Source: Deinococcus apachensis DSM 19763
GTDB lineage: Bacteria; Deinococcota; Deinococci; Deinococcales; Deinococcaceae
Length of the DNA: 64,000 nt
Reading direction: 5' to 3'
NCBI RefSeq assembly: GCF_000381345.1
Contig: NZ_KB906407.1
Span: forward strand, 1-64,000
A program made the position numbers and the translations under genes. Shown one piece after another: positions 25,739 to 38,649 of the stretch. How positions within the stretch are numbered: position 1 is the first letter of the stretch; each line of letters opens with the position of its first letter. The notes beneath the pieces are model-generated. The model did not search any database. It saw nothing but the letters and a program-made list of their open reading frames with translations, and was not told where the DNA came from.

Positions 25739-27910
25739 TTACTTGACCTTGACCACGAAGTTCATCGTCAGCGTGGCGCCGGACGCCAAGCTGCCGGGCT
25801 GGAGGCCCGTGGTCGCCGTGTCGTCCACAGCCACATAGAAGTCGGTGCCGGTGGTCGGCGCGGTGGTGCTCCAGCTCGTGCCGTTGGTGCTGTAGATCAC
25901 CGTGCCCGTGCCGCTGCCCGAGACCGACACGAAGGTCGTGTTGGTGTTCAGGCTGTCCTTCAGGGAGAAGTTCTTGACGGCCGTGTTGTAGTTGTTCTTG
26001 GCGACGATGGCGTAGTAGATGGTGTCCTGAGGGTTGGCGTCGGCGTTGAGCTTCTCTCCCGCCACCTGGCTGGGCGCGCTGCCGACCTTCTGGTACTTGT
26101 TCACGGTCACGCCGCCCACCGTCTTCACGGCGATCTCGTCGTTGGTGTCGTTCACAACCACGCCACTGTAGTTGGCCGTGGCCCTTTGATTGAAAACGAC
26201 ATCGGGGTTGATGCCGCCCGTGGTGCCGTTCGTGGCGGCTGCCGCCGAGGGCACGTCCACGACGGCGTACACCGTGAGGCTGGAGTTGCTGGAAACCAGC
26301 TTGGTGATGTACTGGCCGCTGCTGTTCTTGGTCAACTCGGTGCCGTCCGCGTAGTAGTAGCGGACAGGCGTCGTCGCGGTGCCGCCGCTCGTCGTGGCAA
26401 ACGTCACGGTGGTGTTGTCCAGGGTGTAGGTGTCGTTGTACTCACCCGTGTTCTTGAGCAGCATTGGGAAGACGGCGGTAGCGTCGGTGTTCACCCCAGC
26501 GTCGGTGACGGGTGCGGCCGAGACGCTGCCCGCGGGGTCGACCCACTGCGACGCGTTGCCAGGCCCCTTGTCGCCGGGCGTCGGGGTGCCGCTGTTGTTA
26601 TCGCCGAACAGCAGGCCGGGCGGCATAATCCGGTCGGTGGTCGTAGCGTCCGCCGTGACCCCCAACGCGGCGGCCTTGTTGCCCGAGCTGATGCCAATTA
26701 GGATTGTGGTCGACACGGGGTCGGTGGAGCTGATGGGGAAGCTGCTGACCTGGATGCGGTACGAGACGCTGCCACTCGCCGGAGCCGTCACCGTAGGGTA
26801 GCCGCCGACGAGCGGCAGGGCGGCGCCCGTGCTGCTGAGGAAGCGAACGACCGTGCCGTCGGGGAGCGTGAAGGAGCCGTCGCCGTTGTTGGTGCCGATG
26901 GGGTTGCCGGTGTTGTCCGTCGGGAACAGCTTCACCGTGTCATTCATCGCCCCCGTGTTGTTGACCTGGTTCTTGAAGGTCACGGTGGTCACGCCCGAGG
27001 GGGGATAGGCGGTCTGAACGTTGCCGTTAACCCCGATGGACGTGCCCGGGTTGCCCGGCGTGGGGGTCTGGGTGGGATCACCGTAGCCGGGCGTACTGGG
27101 ATCGCTCGGGTCGCTAGGCGTGCCGGGAGGGCTCACTGGGTTGTTGGGCAGGTTGGGGTCACCTGTCGGCGGGATGATAACGGGACTCCCGGGAGGGGTA
27201 GGCACTTCCGTCAGCGTGGGAGTGTAGATCGTCGCGCGGGTGTACTGGAGGTCGCCGTTCGTGGCGGCCGTGCCCGCGGTGTTCTGGTTGGAGCTCTCGT
27301 TGCAAGCGGTGAAGCTGACGGCGCTGGCCCCCGTGCTGCCCGCGGGCGCCGTGCCCTTGGGGCTGGCCGAGTACTGTTGCCCCTTGGTGGCGCCGCTCGG
27401 GATGGTGATGACCTGAACGATGCGCTTCACACCGCCGTTTGCCAGCGTGACCGAGGTCAGGGCGGTGGAGCTGTCGGCGACGCCGTCATTGTCATCGTCG
27501 GCGAAGTATTGAACGCTGGTGGGGGTATTGGCCGTGCCCGTCGTGTCCGCCGTGATGTTGACGACGTAGCTGTCGATGTTGCTGTTGTTGACGACCGTGT
27601 ACTTGGTGGTCACGGTCTCGCCCGCCAACACGTTCACCTTGTCGTAGTTGGCAGTCGGCGTGGAAGCTGAGGTGTCGTCCGCGCTGCCGTCGCTGTAAAC
27701 GATGTCGAAGCCGGTGATGGCGTTGACGATGGTCGTCACAACGTTAGAGTCGGTCGAAAGGTTGCCGCCGACAGCCGTATCGGGGTTATCCCAGGTCGCC
27801 GTAGCCTTGTTCTGGATACCGGTGCCCGCCGTGGTGCCCGCAGAGGTGGCGAGGGCGCTTCCCGCAGCCAGCGCGGCCATCAGGGCGAAGATCTTCGGGG
27901 TTACTTTCAT
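25739..27910 (-). CDS. Secreted Thr/Asn-rich DUF11 surface protein
   Basis: A 723-aa exported protein with a signal peptide (MKVTPKIFALMAALAAGSALA). The N-terminal AGTGIQNKATATWD...SNVVTTIVNA motif matches that of the 922-aa protein. A Pro-rich linker lies at about 237-290 (repeats of PxxP and GDPxxP), and a C-terminal DUF11 domain (VTVNKYQKVGS, IYYAIVAKNNYNTAVKNFSL, end NFVVKVK). Composition is very rich in Thr, Ser, Gly and Asn, nearly free of Cys, which suits a repetitive secreted filament or layer subunit. AAGGAG lies six bases before ATG 27910. A longer frame to 27952 starts without a ribosome site. Confidence 0.85.
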   Translation of the reverse strand: MKVTPKIFALMAALAAGSALATSAGTTAGTGIQNKATATWDNPDTAVGGNLSTDSNVVTTIVNAITGFDIVYSDGSADDTSASTPTANYDKVNVLAGETVTTKYTVVNNSNIDSYVVNITADTTGTANTPTSVQYFADDDNDGVADSSTALTSVTLANGGVKRIVQVITIPSGATKGQQYSASPKGTAPAGSTGASAVSFTACNESSNQNTAGTAATNGDLQYTRATIYTPTLTEVPTPPGSPVIIPPTGDPNLPNNPVSPPGTPSDPSDPSTPGYGDPTQTPTPGNPGTSIGVNGNVQTAYPPSGVTTVTFKNQVNNTGAMNDTVKLFPTDNTGNPIGTNNGDGSFTLPDGTVVRFLSSTGAALPLVGGYPTVTAPASGSVSYRIQVSSFPISSTDPVSTTILIGISSGNKAAALGVTADATTTDRIMPPGLLFGDNNSGTPTPGDKGPGNASQWVDPAGSVSAAPVTDAGVNTDATAVFPMLLKNTGEYNDTYTLDNTTVTFATTSGGTATTPVRYYYADGTELTKNSSGQYITKLVSSNSSLTVYAVVDVPSAAAATNGTTGGINPDVVFNQRATANYSGVVVNDTNDEIAVKTVGGVTVNKYQKVGSAPSQVAGEKLNADANPQDTIYYAIVAKNNYNTAVKNFSLKDSLNTNTTFVSVSGSGTGTVIYSTNGTSWSTTAPTTGTDFYVAVDDTATTGLQPGSLASGATLTMNFVVKVK

Positions 27911-27965
27911 GGCTTCTCCTTGTTGCTTTGGGCACCGGGCCCTGAGCGGCATGTGGGGCAGAACT

Positions 27966-28463
<498 letters not shown>

Positions 28464-28825
28464 GAACAACTCCTTCGGGGGCGAAAAGACCGCGGCGCGG
28501 GCTCGTTGCCGGGTCGGCGGACAACTGGCCGTAGGGTAAAGAGGGATTTCTTACACGCCCCTTACCAAGATGAGAAAAATGTGTACGTCCACAGATGCTG
28601 CCCTTCTGTAATATTTGCCCTGTTAATGGAAAAAGCGCCATCAAGGCGACGCTTTTCTGGAACCGTTTCCTTAAACTTGGATAAAGGATGGGCTAAAGGT
28701 GGACGGCGGGCGCAGTCTTCCCCCCGATGGGGGTATCCGTCATCTGCGCTTGCGCCGAGCAGGGCAGGGTGTTACAAACGCACGGCCCCATCCGCGCCAT
28801 GCTGAGGGGTACGGAGGTTTCCCCT
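28464..28825. other. Divergent intergenic region between the surface operon and the VWA gene
   Basis: 362 bases, AT-richer than average. It holds a hairpin, aaaagcg (28631-28637) / cgctttt (28650-28656), with T-runs on both sides, so it can act in either direction, and an almost palindromic ggaaccgtttcc at 28659-28670. Possible -10 boxes on the minus strand are TACCCT (28533-28538) and TATTAC (near 28610), but neither has a convincing -35. I cannot place the surface-operon promoter with confidence. Confidence 0.45.
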
Positions 28826-30040
<1,215 letters not shown>

Positions 30041-30057
30041 GGGTCAGCGGTCAGCAA

Positions 30058-30112
30058 AAGAAGAAAGAGAGGGGGAGTCTGCGCGCGGCGGCCTCTCCCC
30101 TCTTCTCTTTCT
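30058..30112. terminator. Long purine-rich hairpin between convergent genes
   Basis: An imperfect stem of about 20 bp pairs agaagaaagagaggggga with the complementary pyrimidine run ending ctttct, loop GC-rich. It serves the VWA gene on plus and possibly the DinB gene on minus. It is flanked by the repeated word GGTCAGC at 30041-30052. Confidence 0.65.
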
Positions 30113-30135
30113 GATGGCTGAACGCGGACGGCTGC

Positions 30136-30597
30136 CTACATCTTCACGAACATCGGCGGCTTCACGCCCACCATGCGGGCCATCATCCAGATCTGGCCCT
30201 TGTGATGCGCCTCGTGGGCGATCAGGGCGTCGAGCAGGGCGGAGACGGGCATCTCGCGGCCCCCGAAGGCGGGCACCCGGCGGGCGAGGTCCTCGGGCGT
30301 CAGGGCGCGCATGGCCTCGGCGGCGCTCTCGGTCGTGGCGGCGAGACGGTCCCGGGCCTCCTGAAGCGTGGTGCTGCCACCGCCGGGAGCCGGACGTGCA
30401 GGGGCCTGACCCGCAATCATGCTACTGAACATCTGGCTGCTTCCCGCCAGGTGGTCGGCGAGGCCGATAAAGCTCATGCCGCCCTCCCAGGCGGAGAACC
30501 CGCCCTGCTCGTCGGGCAACTGGGCGTAGAGGTCCATCAGGGCACTGCGGTGCGACTGGAAGGTGCGGGCGTAGATTTCGGAGGCAGGAATGGGCAT
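30136..30597 (-). CDS. DinB/YfiT-family putative metal-dependent protein
   Basis: A 153-aa four-helix protein of the DinB superfamily. The three His that form the metal site are His49 (LADHL), His128 and His132 (AHEAHHKGQ). Members include thiol transferases (bacillithiol or mycothiol) and damage-inducible proteins of unknown role, and the family is expanded in Deinococcus. Leaderless start: TATCCT at 30604-30609, six bases before ATG. It is followed on the same strand, upstream, by mscL. Confidence 0.85.
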   Translation of the reverse strand: MPIPASEIYARTFQSHRSALMDLYAQLPDEQGGFSAWEGGMSFIGLADHLAGSSQMFSSMIAGQAPARPAPGGGSTTLQEARDRLAATTESAAEAMRALTPEDLARRVPAFGGREMPVSALLDALIAHEAHHKGQIWMMARMVGVKPPMFVKM

Positions 30598-30616
30598 GCG
30601 GGCAGGATAGTGCCTC

Positions 30617-31003
30617 TCAGCCGGGACGCCGCCGCAACTCGTCCCGAATCTCGGCGAGCAGCTTTTCCTCGTTGCTGGGCTCAGCCACGGCGGGTTTGTC
30701 CTCCCGCTTGAAGTACTCGTTGAGGCGATTGATGGGCGTGACCACCAGGAAATACAGGATGGCCGCCACGATCAGGAAGTTGAGGATCGCAGTGATAAAG
30801 GCGCCGTAATCGAAGACGGCCCCATTGACCGTGAAGGTCCCGCCGACCCTGGCCCCACCCCCGGTGATGGCCTTGATCAGCGGGTTGATGAACCCGTTGG
30901 AAAAGGCGTTGACCACCGCGGTAAAGGCCGCACCGATCACGATGCCCACCGCGAGATCCACCACATTGCCGCGCAGGATAAATTCCCGGAATCCTCGCAC
31001 CAT
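30617..31003 (-). CDS. mscL: Large-conductance mechanosensitive channel MscL
   Basis: A 128-aa osmotic safety valve, homopentamer. N-terminal amphipathic helix [20 protein letters not shown], first membrane helix with the pore-lining [16 protein letters not shown], a short periplasmic loop, second helix ([20 protein letters not shown]) and a charged C-terminal helix ([15 protein letters not shown]). All parts are at the expected length. Upstream of ATG 31003 a TAAAGC box (TANNNC variant) sits six bases away, with no Shine-Dalgarno. Confidence 0.96.
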   Translation of the reverse strand: MVRGFREFILRGNVVDLAVGIVIGAAFTAVVNAFSNGFINPLIKAITGGGARVGGTFTVNGAVFDYGAFITAILNFLIVAAILYFLVVTPINRLNEYFKREDKPAVAEPSNEEKLLAEIRDELRRRPG

Positions 31004-31092
31004 GGTTGAGCTTTACACCTGGGTGCAAGCGGAACAATCGGGGAAGATACGGTTGGGCTAGACAGGCGAGGGAGGCGCGACGGACCGAGGAC

Positions 31093-32565
<1,473 letters not shown>

Positions 32566-32663
32566 GTTATCCCCCAGTCGGGACACGCACGGCCCCGTTC
32601 AAACAGGGAAGTTTAACAAGGGGGCGGGGAGGGTGGATGTGAGACGGCTTCCCCTTCGGCCCC

Positions 32664-33128
32664 TCAGCCCACCTGCCGCAGCAGGTTGACCGTCTCGATC
32701 ATGGCGAGGGTGGCCTCTGCTCCCTTGTTTCCAGCCTTGATTCCGGCGCGGTTGAGGGCCTGCTCGACCGTCTCGGTGGTCAGCACGCCGAAGGCGATGG
32801 GCACGCCCGTGTGCAGGGAGGAGTTCAGGATGCCGCTCGCCGCGCCGCCCGCCACGAACTCGTAGTGGTCGGTGTCGCCCCGGATGACGGCGCCCAGGCA
32901 CACCACCGCGTCGTACCGCCCGGTTTCCGCGAGCTTGCGGGCCACCAGCGGAATCTCGTGCGAGCCGGGCACGATGAAGTGGTCGAGGTTCTCGGTCTTG
33001 CCGCCGTGCTGGACGAACGCCAGCTCCACCCCCTCCACGAGGCGGTCCACGATCAGGTGGTTCCAGCGGGTGGAGACGACGGCGAATTTCAGGTCGGTGG
33101 CGAGCAGGTTGGCCTCGGTGCGGTTCAT
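32664..33128 (-). CDS. ribH: 6,7-dimethyl-8-ribityllumazine synthase RibH
   Basis: A 154-aa lumazine synthase that condenses the RibBA and RibD products to the riboflavin precursor. Conserved blocks: FAVVSTRWN, VPGSHEIPLVARKL, CLGAVIRGDTDHYEFV (catalytic His in the DH pair), PIAFGVLTTETVEQAL and AGNKGAEA. ATG 33128 has GGAG at seven bases. A longer frame has no support. Last gene of the riboflavin operon, separated from ribBA by 161 bases that hold a strong hairpin. Confidence 0.96.
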   Translation of the reverse strand: MNRTEANLLATDLKFAVVSTRWNHLIVDRLVEGVELAFVQHGGKTENLDHFIVPGSHEIPLVARKLAETGRYDAVVCLGAVIRGDTDHYEFVAGGAASGILNSSLHTGVPIAFGVLTTETVEQALNRAGIKAGNKGAEATLAMIETVNLLRQVG

Positions 33129-33189
33129 GGGAACTCCTGGGAAGGTCAAGTCGGGATGCGGGGACTGTGCGGGGAGGGGAACAAATGCG

Positions 33190-33252
33190 GCTGGGAAGAG
33201 GGGCAGGGGACCAATTCCGGGACGAGCAAGATCCCCCGCCCCTCTTCCCAGC
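33190..33252 (-). terminator. 15-bp perfect stem in the ribBA-ribH spacer
   Basis: Arms 33190-33204 and 33238-33252 (gctgggaagaggggc and complement) around a 33-nt loop, then CGCATTTGTTCC on the minus strand. It could be a leaky terminator, an RNase processing site, or one of the palindromic repeats found at other gene ends in this window. Confidence 0.5.
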
Positions 33253-33289
33253 TCTCGCCTACGAGGGGAGCGGGAGGAAAACATCGTTG

Positions 33290-34497
<1,208 letters not shown>

Positions 34498-34501
<4 letters not shown>

Positions 34502-35145
34502 GCACCCACCTCCGTCCTGGGCGTCCAGTCCCGCATTGCCAGCAGGCGCTCCACATACTTCGCCATCTGGTCGGCCTCCAGGTTCACGAGCGTGCCGGGC
34601 CGCCAGCTGCCCAGGGTGGTGACCTCCAGGGTGTGCGGCACCAGCCACAGGGTGAACTCGTCCGGTTTGAGGTCGGCGCGGCTCCCCGCCGGGCCGCCCA
34701 CGTCCACGATAGTCAGGCTCACCCCGTCCACCGTGACGCTGCCCTTGGGCACGAGGTAGCGGGCGAGGTGGGGAGCGGCACGCACCCGCATGGTGTAGGC
34801 GCCGGGTTCCTCGCGGACCTCCAGAATCTCACCCGTGCCGTCCACGTGCCCGCTGACGACGTGCCCCCCGAAGCGGCCCGAGGCGGTCATGGCCCGCTCC
34901 AGGTTGAGCCGCGCGCCCTCGTACCAGGTGGGGGCCGTCTTGTTCACGGTCTCGCGCGAGAGGTCCACCGTGAAGCCCGCGTCGTCCCAGCCCGTCACGG
35001 TCAGGCAGGTGCCCGAGCAGGCGATGGACTCGCCGAGTTCGAGATCCGCCCACATCCGCTCCGGCGCGATGGTAAGGGTGAGGGTGCCGTCCCGCTCGGC
35101 GGCGCGGGTGACGCGGCCGACCTGTTCCACAATTCCGGTAAACAT
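34498..35145 (-). CDS. ribE: Riboflavin synthase, alpha chain RibE
   Basis: A 215-aa enzyme that dismutates two lumazines to riboflavin. Two lumazine-binding beta-barrels: the first opens [10 protein letters not shown] with [13 protein letters not shown], the second has [15 protein letters not shown] and [14 protein letters not shown]. The final helix is also present. ATG overlaps the ribD stop (TGATG). Length and motifs are standard. Confidence 0.97.
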
Positions 35146-36239
35146 CAGTGTTCTCCCAGGACGCCCGGGGCTTCCAGGCGCGGAATGTCGTTCAGCAGAC
35201 CCGTGACGAGGAGGTCCGGGGCGAGGGATTCGAAGTGCACATCACACAAACCCCGGGCATCCGTCATGGATTGCGCGGCGCTGCTCAGGGGCGGCAGGCC
35301 CGTGCCGAGGAGCTTGGGGGCGATGAAGGCCCGCACCTCGTCCACCAGATGCTCGGCAAAGAAGCTGGACGCCAGACGCGGCCCGCCCTCCAGGAGCAGA
35401 CTGGAGAGGTCCAGCTCCCGCAACTCGCTCAGGGCGTCAGGCAGGGCTTCGGCGCGGACGATGACGGCCCCGACCTCTTCCAGGTGGGCTGTCTCGGCAC
35501 CGGGCGCCGTGACGATGATCGTGCCGGGACGGAGGGCGCGGGCCGTCATGGGGGTGCGGGCATGGCGGTCGAAGATAACTGCCCGCGGATCACGCCCGCC
35601 CTTGATGCCCCGAGTCGTGAGGGCGGGATCGTCACTCAGCACGGTGCCGATACCGACTGCTACGGCGTCCAACTCATCGCGCCATTGCATCACCCGCCCC
35701 CGACTCCGAACTGAGGTGACGGCCCCGTTGCCCTCCCCCATCGCCGCGACCTTGCCGTCGAGCGTCATCGCGTACTTGTAGACCACCCAGGGGCGCCCGT
35801 GCGTGACGAGGGAGCGAAAGCCCGCCTGCTGGCGCACGGCCTCGGCCTCCTTCACACCGACCGTGACTGCCTTACCCGCCGCGCGCAGCCTCTCCACTCC
35901 CCGCCCGGCGACGCGCGGGTCGGGGTCAAGCGCGGCCACGACGACCCGGGCCACGCCCGCCGCGATCAGGGCGTCAGCACAGGGAGGTGTTCTCCCGAAG
36001 TGGCTGCACGGTTCCAGGGTCACATAAGCCGCCGCGCCCCGTGCCCGCTCGCCCGCGTTGCGCAGGGCGAGGACCTCGGCGTGGGGCTCACCCGCCCGGG
36101 GGTGAAAGCCGCGTCCCACGACCTCTCCCCCTCGGACGATCACGCAGCCCACTGGGGGATTGGGGGCGGTGCGGCCCAGGCCCCGCTCGGCCTCCCGGAG
36201 GGCCTGGGCCATGAACTCGGTGTCCGGTCCAACCGACAT
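35145..36239 (-). CDS. ribD: RibD: pyrimidine deaminase / reductase
   Basis: A 364-aa bifunctional enzyme. N-terminal zinc deaminase domain with HAE (His53, Glu55), and PCSHFGRTPPC (Cys78, Cys87). C-terminal reductase (about 150-364) with KYAMTLDGKVA, VGIGTVLSDDPALT and LLEGGPRLASSF. The start at 36239 has GGTGGAGGAG directly upstream. An ATG 14 codons earlier (36281) lies close to the riboswitch and has no ribosome site, but cannot be excluded. First gene of the operon, under FMN riboswitch control. Confidence 0.95.
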   Translation of the reverse strand: MSVGPDTEFMAQALREAERGLGRTAPNPPVGCVIVRGGEVVGRGFHPRAGEPHAEVLALRNAGERARGAAAYVTLEPCSHFGRTPPCADALIAAGVARVVVAALDPDPRVAGRGVERLRAAGKAVTVGVKEAEAVRQQAGFRSLVTHGRPWVVYKYAMTLDGKVAAMGEGNGAVTSVRSRGRVMQWRDELDAVAVGIGTVLSDDPALTTRGIKGGRDPRAVIFDRHARTPMTARALRPGTIIVTAPGAETAHLEEVGAVIVRAEALPDALSELRELDLSSLLLEGGPRLASSFFAEHLVDEVRAFIAPKLLGTGLPPLSSAAQSMTDARGLCDVHFESLAPDLLVTGLLNDIPRLEAPGVLGEH

Positions 36240-36272
36240 CTCCTCCACCCGAGCGCCGGGCGGAGCATTCAC

Positions 36273-36309
<37 letters not shown>

Positions 36310-36310
36310 G

Positions 36311-36514
<204 letters not shown>

Positions 36515-36542
36515 CGGCCCACCCAGGGAGCGGGCCAGGATC

Positions 36543-36551
36543 AACCTAACA
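36543..36551 (-). promoter_or_regulatory. Candidate extended -10 promoter of the rib operon
   Basis: Minus strand TGT-TAGGTT, about 30 bases before the 5' stem of the FMN riboswitch. No clear -35. Together with the riboswitch and leader it fills the 368 bases between the sirtuin stop (36608) and ribD. Confidence 0.4.
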
Positions 36552-36607
36552 CCATCCCCCGGTCCTCCTCTGGGACCGATGTCACCCGCGTCTGAACAGT
36601 TCCGGCC

Positions 36608-37336
36608 CTACGGTTCCATCAGCGCCGCCAGCCCCCGCGAGGCCACATCACGCACACTGAACCTCAGGTAGGGCGTGAGTTCCGTCTCCTCACGGTTCAC
36701 CTCGATCACGACCCCACCCTCCCGCCGCGTCTCCAGGGCGAGGCCCGCTGCCGGGTACACCACGCCGCTCGTGCCCACGATGAGGGCCACGTCCGCCTCC
36801 TGAAAGGCGAGGGTGGCGGCCTCCAGGGCGTCCTCGGGCAGGAACTCCCCGAACCAGACGATGTTGGGGCGCATCCGGGACCCGCAGACCGGACAGGTGG
36901 GCGGGGGAGTGAACTCCTCCGGCGCGGGGAGGGGGGCGACCGTGCCGCACAGCTCGCAGCGTGCGGTCGTCAGGTTGCCGTGGAGTTCCACCAGCCGCGC
37001 GCTCCCCGCCCGCGCGTGCAGGCCGTCCACGTTCTGGGTGGCGAGGAGGAAGCCCTCCCCCTTCTCGCGCTCCAACTCGGCGAGGAGGTGGTGGGCGGGG
37101 TTGGGCTGTGCCCGGGTCACATCGCGGTAGCGGCCCGCGTACCACTCCCACACCGTCTCGGGGTCGTGGTGGTAAGCCCCCGGGCTGGCGAGGTCTTCCG
37201 GGCGAAAGCGAGCCCAGTGCCCCGTCTGCGCGTCACGAAAGGTGGGGATGCCGCTCTCGGCGCTCACGCCCGCGCCGGTCAGCACAGCCACACGGCGGGC
37301 GGAACGCAGGGCGGCGCGGGCCTCGGCCAAATTCAT
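36608..37336 (-). CDS. cobB: NAD-dependent protein deacylase, sirtuin family
   Basis: A 242-aa SIR2 enzyme that removes acyl groups from lysine with NAD. Rossmann motif TGAGVSAESGIPTFR, QNVDGLH with catalytic His119 (ELHGN), a four-Cys zinc module (Cys127, 130, 148, 151), and GTSGVVYPAA. The Tyr66-x-x-Arg69 pair in WEWYAGRYR is the signature of class III sirtuins that prefer succinyl/malonyl groups. Leaderless start: TACCCT at 37343-37348, six bases before ATG. Confidence 0.94.
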   Translation of the reverse strand: MNLAEARAALRSARRVAVLTGAGVSAESGIPTFRDAQTGHWARFRPEDLASPGAYHHDPETVWEWYAGRYRDVTRAQPNPAHHLLAELEREKGEGFLLATQNVDGLHARAGSARLVELHGNLTTARCELCGTVAPLPAPEEFTPPPTCPVCGSRMRPNIVWFGEFLPEDALEAATLAFQEADVALIVGTSGVVYPAAGLALETRREGGVVIEVNREETELTPYLRFSVRDVASRGLAALMEP

Positions 37337-37402
37337 GCGGTCAGGGTAACGCGCGGCCCGCAGCTTCTGCTCCCCACGAACGTTCCGCCGCGAACTTCAC
37401 CG

Positions 37403-37900
37403 TCACGGCCTCGTGACACCGCGCATGTACCGGAAGTACACCCACAGCATCAACGCCTCCAGGCCCGCCGCGCCCAGCGTTCCCAGCAACGCGCGGGCCG
37501 AGCTTTCCTCCTCCTGAAGGGTCGAGAAGACCCAGAAGATCGTGAGCACCGGCAGGAAGCACAGGCCGATCATCGAGAGCAGCCCCAGGACCACGGCGAT
37601 GTACGCGCCCGCCAGGTACAGCCAGTACCCGGAGGTGTCCAGGCGCTCGAAGTCGGGCAGGGGCGGCAGGTCCGGGCACGGGGAACCGGGCGGGCGACGC
37701 ACCCGGGTCAGCCTCAGGCGCCGCCACGCCCACCCGGCGCACAGGCACAGCCAGACCGGAACGAACAGGGCATGGGTGATACCGATCACCAGCTCGAAAA
37801 ACCGCCGCTGCCCGGGCGACATGGTGGCGAGGTCGCGCTCGATCCGCTCCCTGCGCGACAGCCCGGAGGAGGACATGGAACCCAGTGACGACTTGAGCAT
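37403..37900 (-). CDS. Membrane protein, function unknown
   Basis: A 165-aa protein with a charged N-terminus (SRRERIERDLATMSPGQRRF) and three predicted membrane helices (about 36-58, 92-122, 140-158). I recognise no family. AGGGGAAG lies just before ATG 37900. It sits between the sirtuin and KptA genes on the same strand, with gaps of 66 and 141 bases, so cotranscription is possible but not evident. Confidence 0.7.
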   Translation of the reverse strand: MLKSSLGSMSSSGLSRRERIERDLATMSPGQRRFFELVIGITHALFVPVWLCLCAGWAWRRLRLTRVRRPPGSPCPDLPPLPDFERLDTSGYWLYLAGAYIAVVLGLLSMIGLCFLPVLTIFWVFSTLQEEESSARALLGTLGAAGLEALMLWVYFRYMRGVTRP

Positions 37901-38041
37901 CTTGCTTCCCCTTTCCGAGGAGGGCGCGCCCCGGATGCCCGACCTCCTGCCCGCGCGAACCCGCTGGCTTGAACTTTCCTGGACCCTCAGTATGGGTGGG
38001 CCACCCGGGGCGCGACTGTCATGTGGGTCGCCGGGGAGAAC

Positions 38042-38566
38042 TCAGAGGGTTTGCGGAAACACCAGGAACTCCGGCGGCACGGCCCCCACCAGCCACACGC
38101 CGTTCGCGCTGAGGAAAAAGACGTGACCAGCGGCGTGCATCTCCCCCGCCCGGACCTCCAGCACGACGGGAGACCCACGCCGGGCGCCGACCCGCCGCGC
38201 CGTCTCCCGATCGGGCGAGAGGTGAACGTGGTGCCGCCCCATCTTTTGCAGCCCCTCGCGGTGGATGGCGGGCAGGGCCGCCGGGGAGGTGCCGTGGTAC
38301 AGCGTCGCCGGTGGGGCGGCGGGCGTCAGGTCCAGATCGACCCGGACGCTGTGTCCCTGGTTCGCCCGTATGCGCTCGCCCTCCAGGGCGAACCTCTGCT
38401 TGCTGTTCGTCGCCACCACCCGCTCCAGCCGCTCGCGGGGGACGCGCAGGAAACGCAAGACGGCCTCAACAGGAGCCCAGCCCCCCGGCTCCAGCGTCAC
38501 GCCCATCTCCCCGGGCGCGTGGCGCAGTAGATACGAGAGGCGGCGGGAGAGTTGCTCGTCGGTCAT
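38042..38566 (-). CDS. kptA: RNA 2'-phosphotransferase KptA/Tpt1
   Basis: A 174-aa enzyme of the Tpt1 family, which uses NAD to remove an internal 2'-phosphate from RNA, forming ADP-ribose 1'',2''-cyclic phosphate. Signatures: LSYLLRHAP at the N-terminus, a winged-helix part to about 65, then IRANQGHSV, LYHGTS and MGRHHVHLS, covering the catalytic Arg-His-Arg-Arg set. Bacteria lack the tRNA-splicing step that makes such phosphates in yeast, so its natural substrate is unclear. No typical TANNNT box; GACACT lies five bases upstream of the ATG. Confidence 0.94.
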   Translation of the reverse strand: MTDEQLSRRLSYLLRHAPGEMGVTLEPGGWAPVEAVLRFLRVPRERLERVVATNSKQRFALEGERIRANQGHSVRVDLDLTPAAPPATLYHGTSPAALPAIHREGLQKMGRHHVHLSPDRETARRVGARRGSPVVLEVRAGEMHAAGHVFFLSANGVWLVGAVPPEFLVFPQTL

Positions 38567-38649
38567 GCATCAGTGTCGCCCCTCCCGGTTGAATCCACAT
38601 CGGCCAGCAGGCGAGGGCCAGACCTGGCCGGAAGGGGTAGGCTGCCTCC

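Noticed and set aside
19072..26701. Very long plus-strand frames opposite the surface operon (about 1277 and 976 codons)
   Set aside because: They show Arg/Gly/His/Val-rich low-complexity sequence with no signal peptide or domain, while the minus strand carries clear exported Ig-domain proteins.
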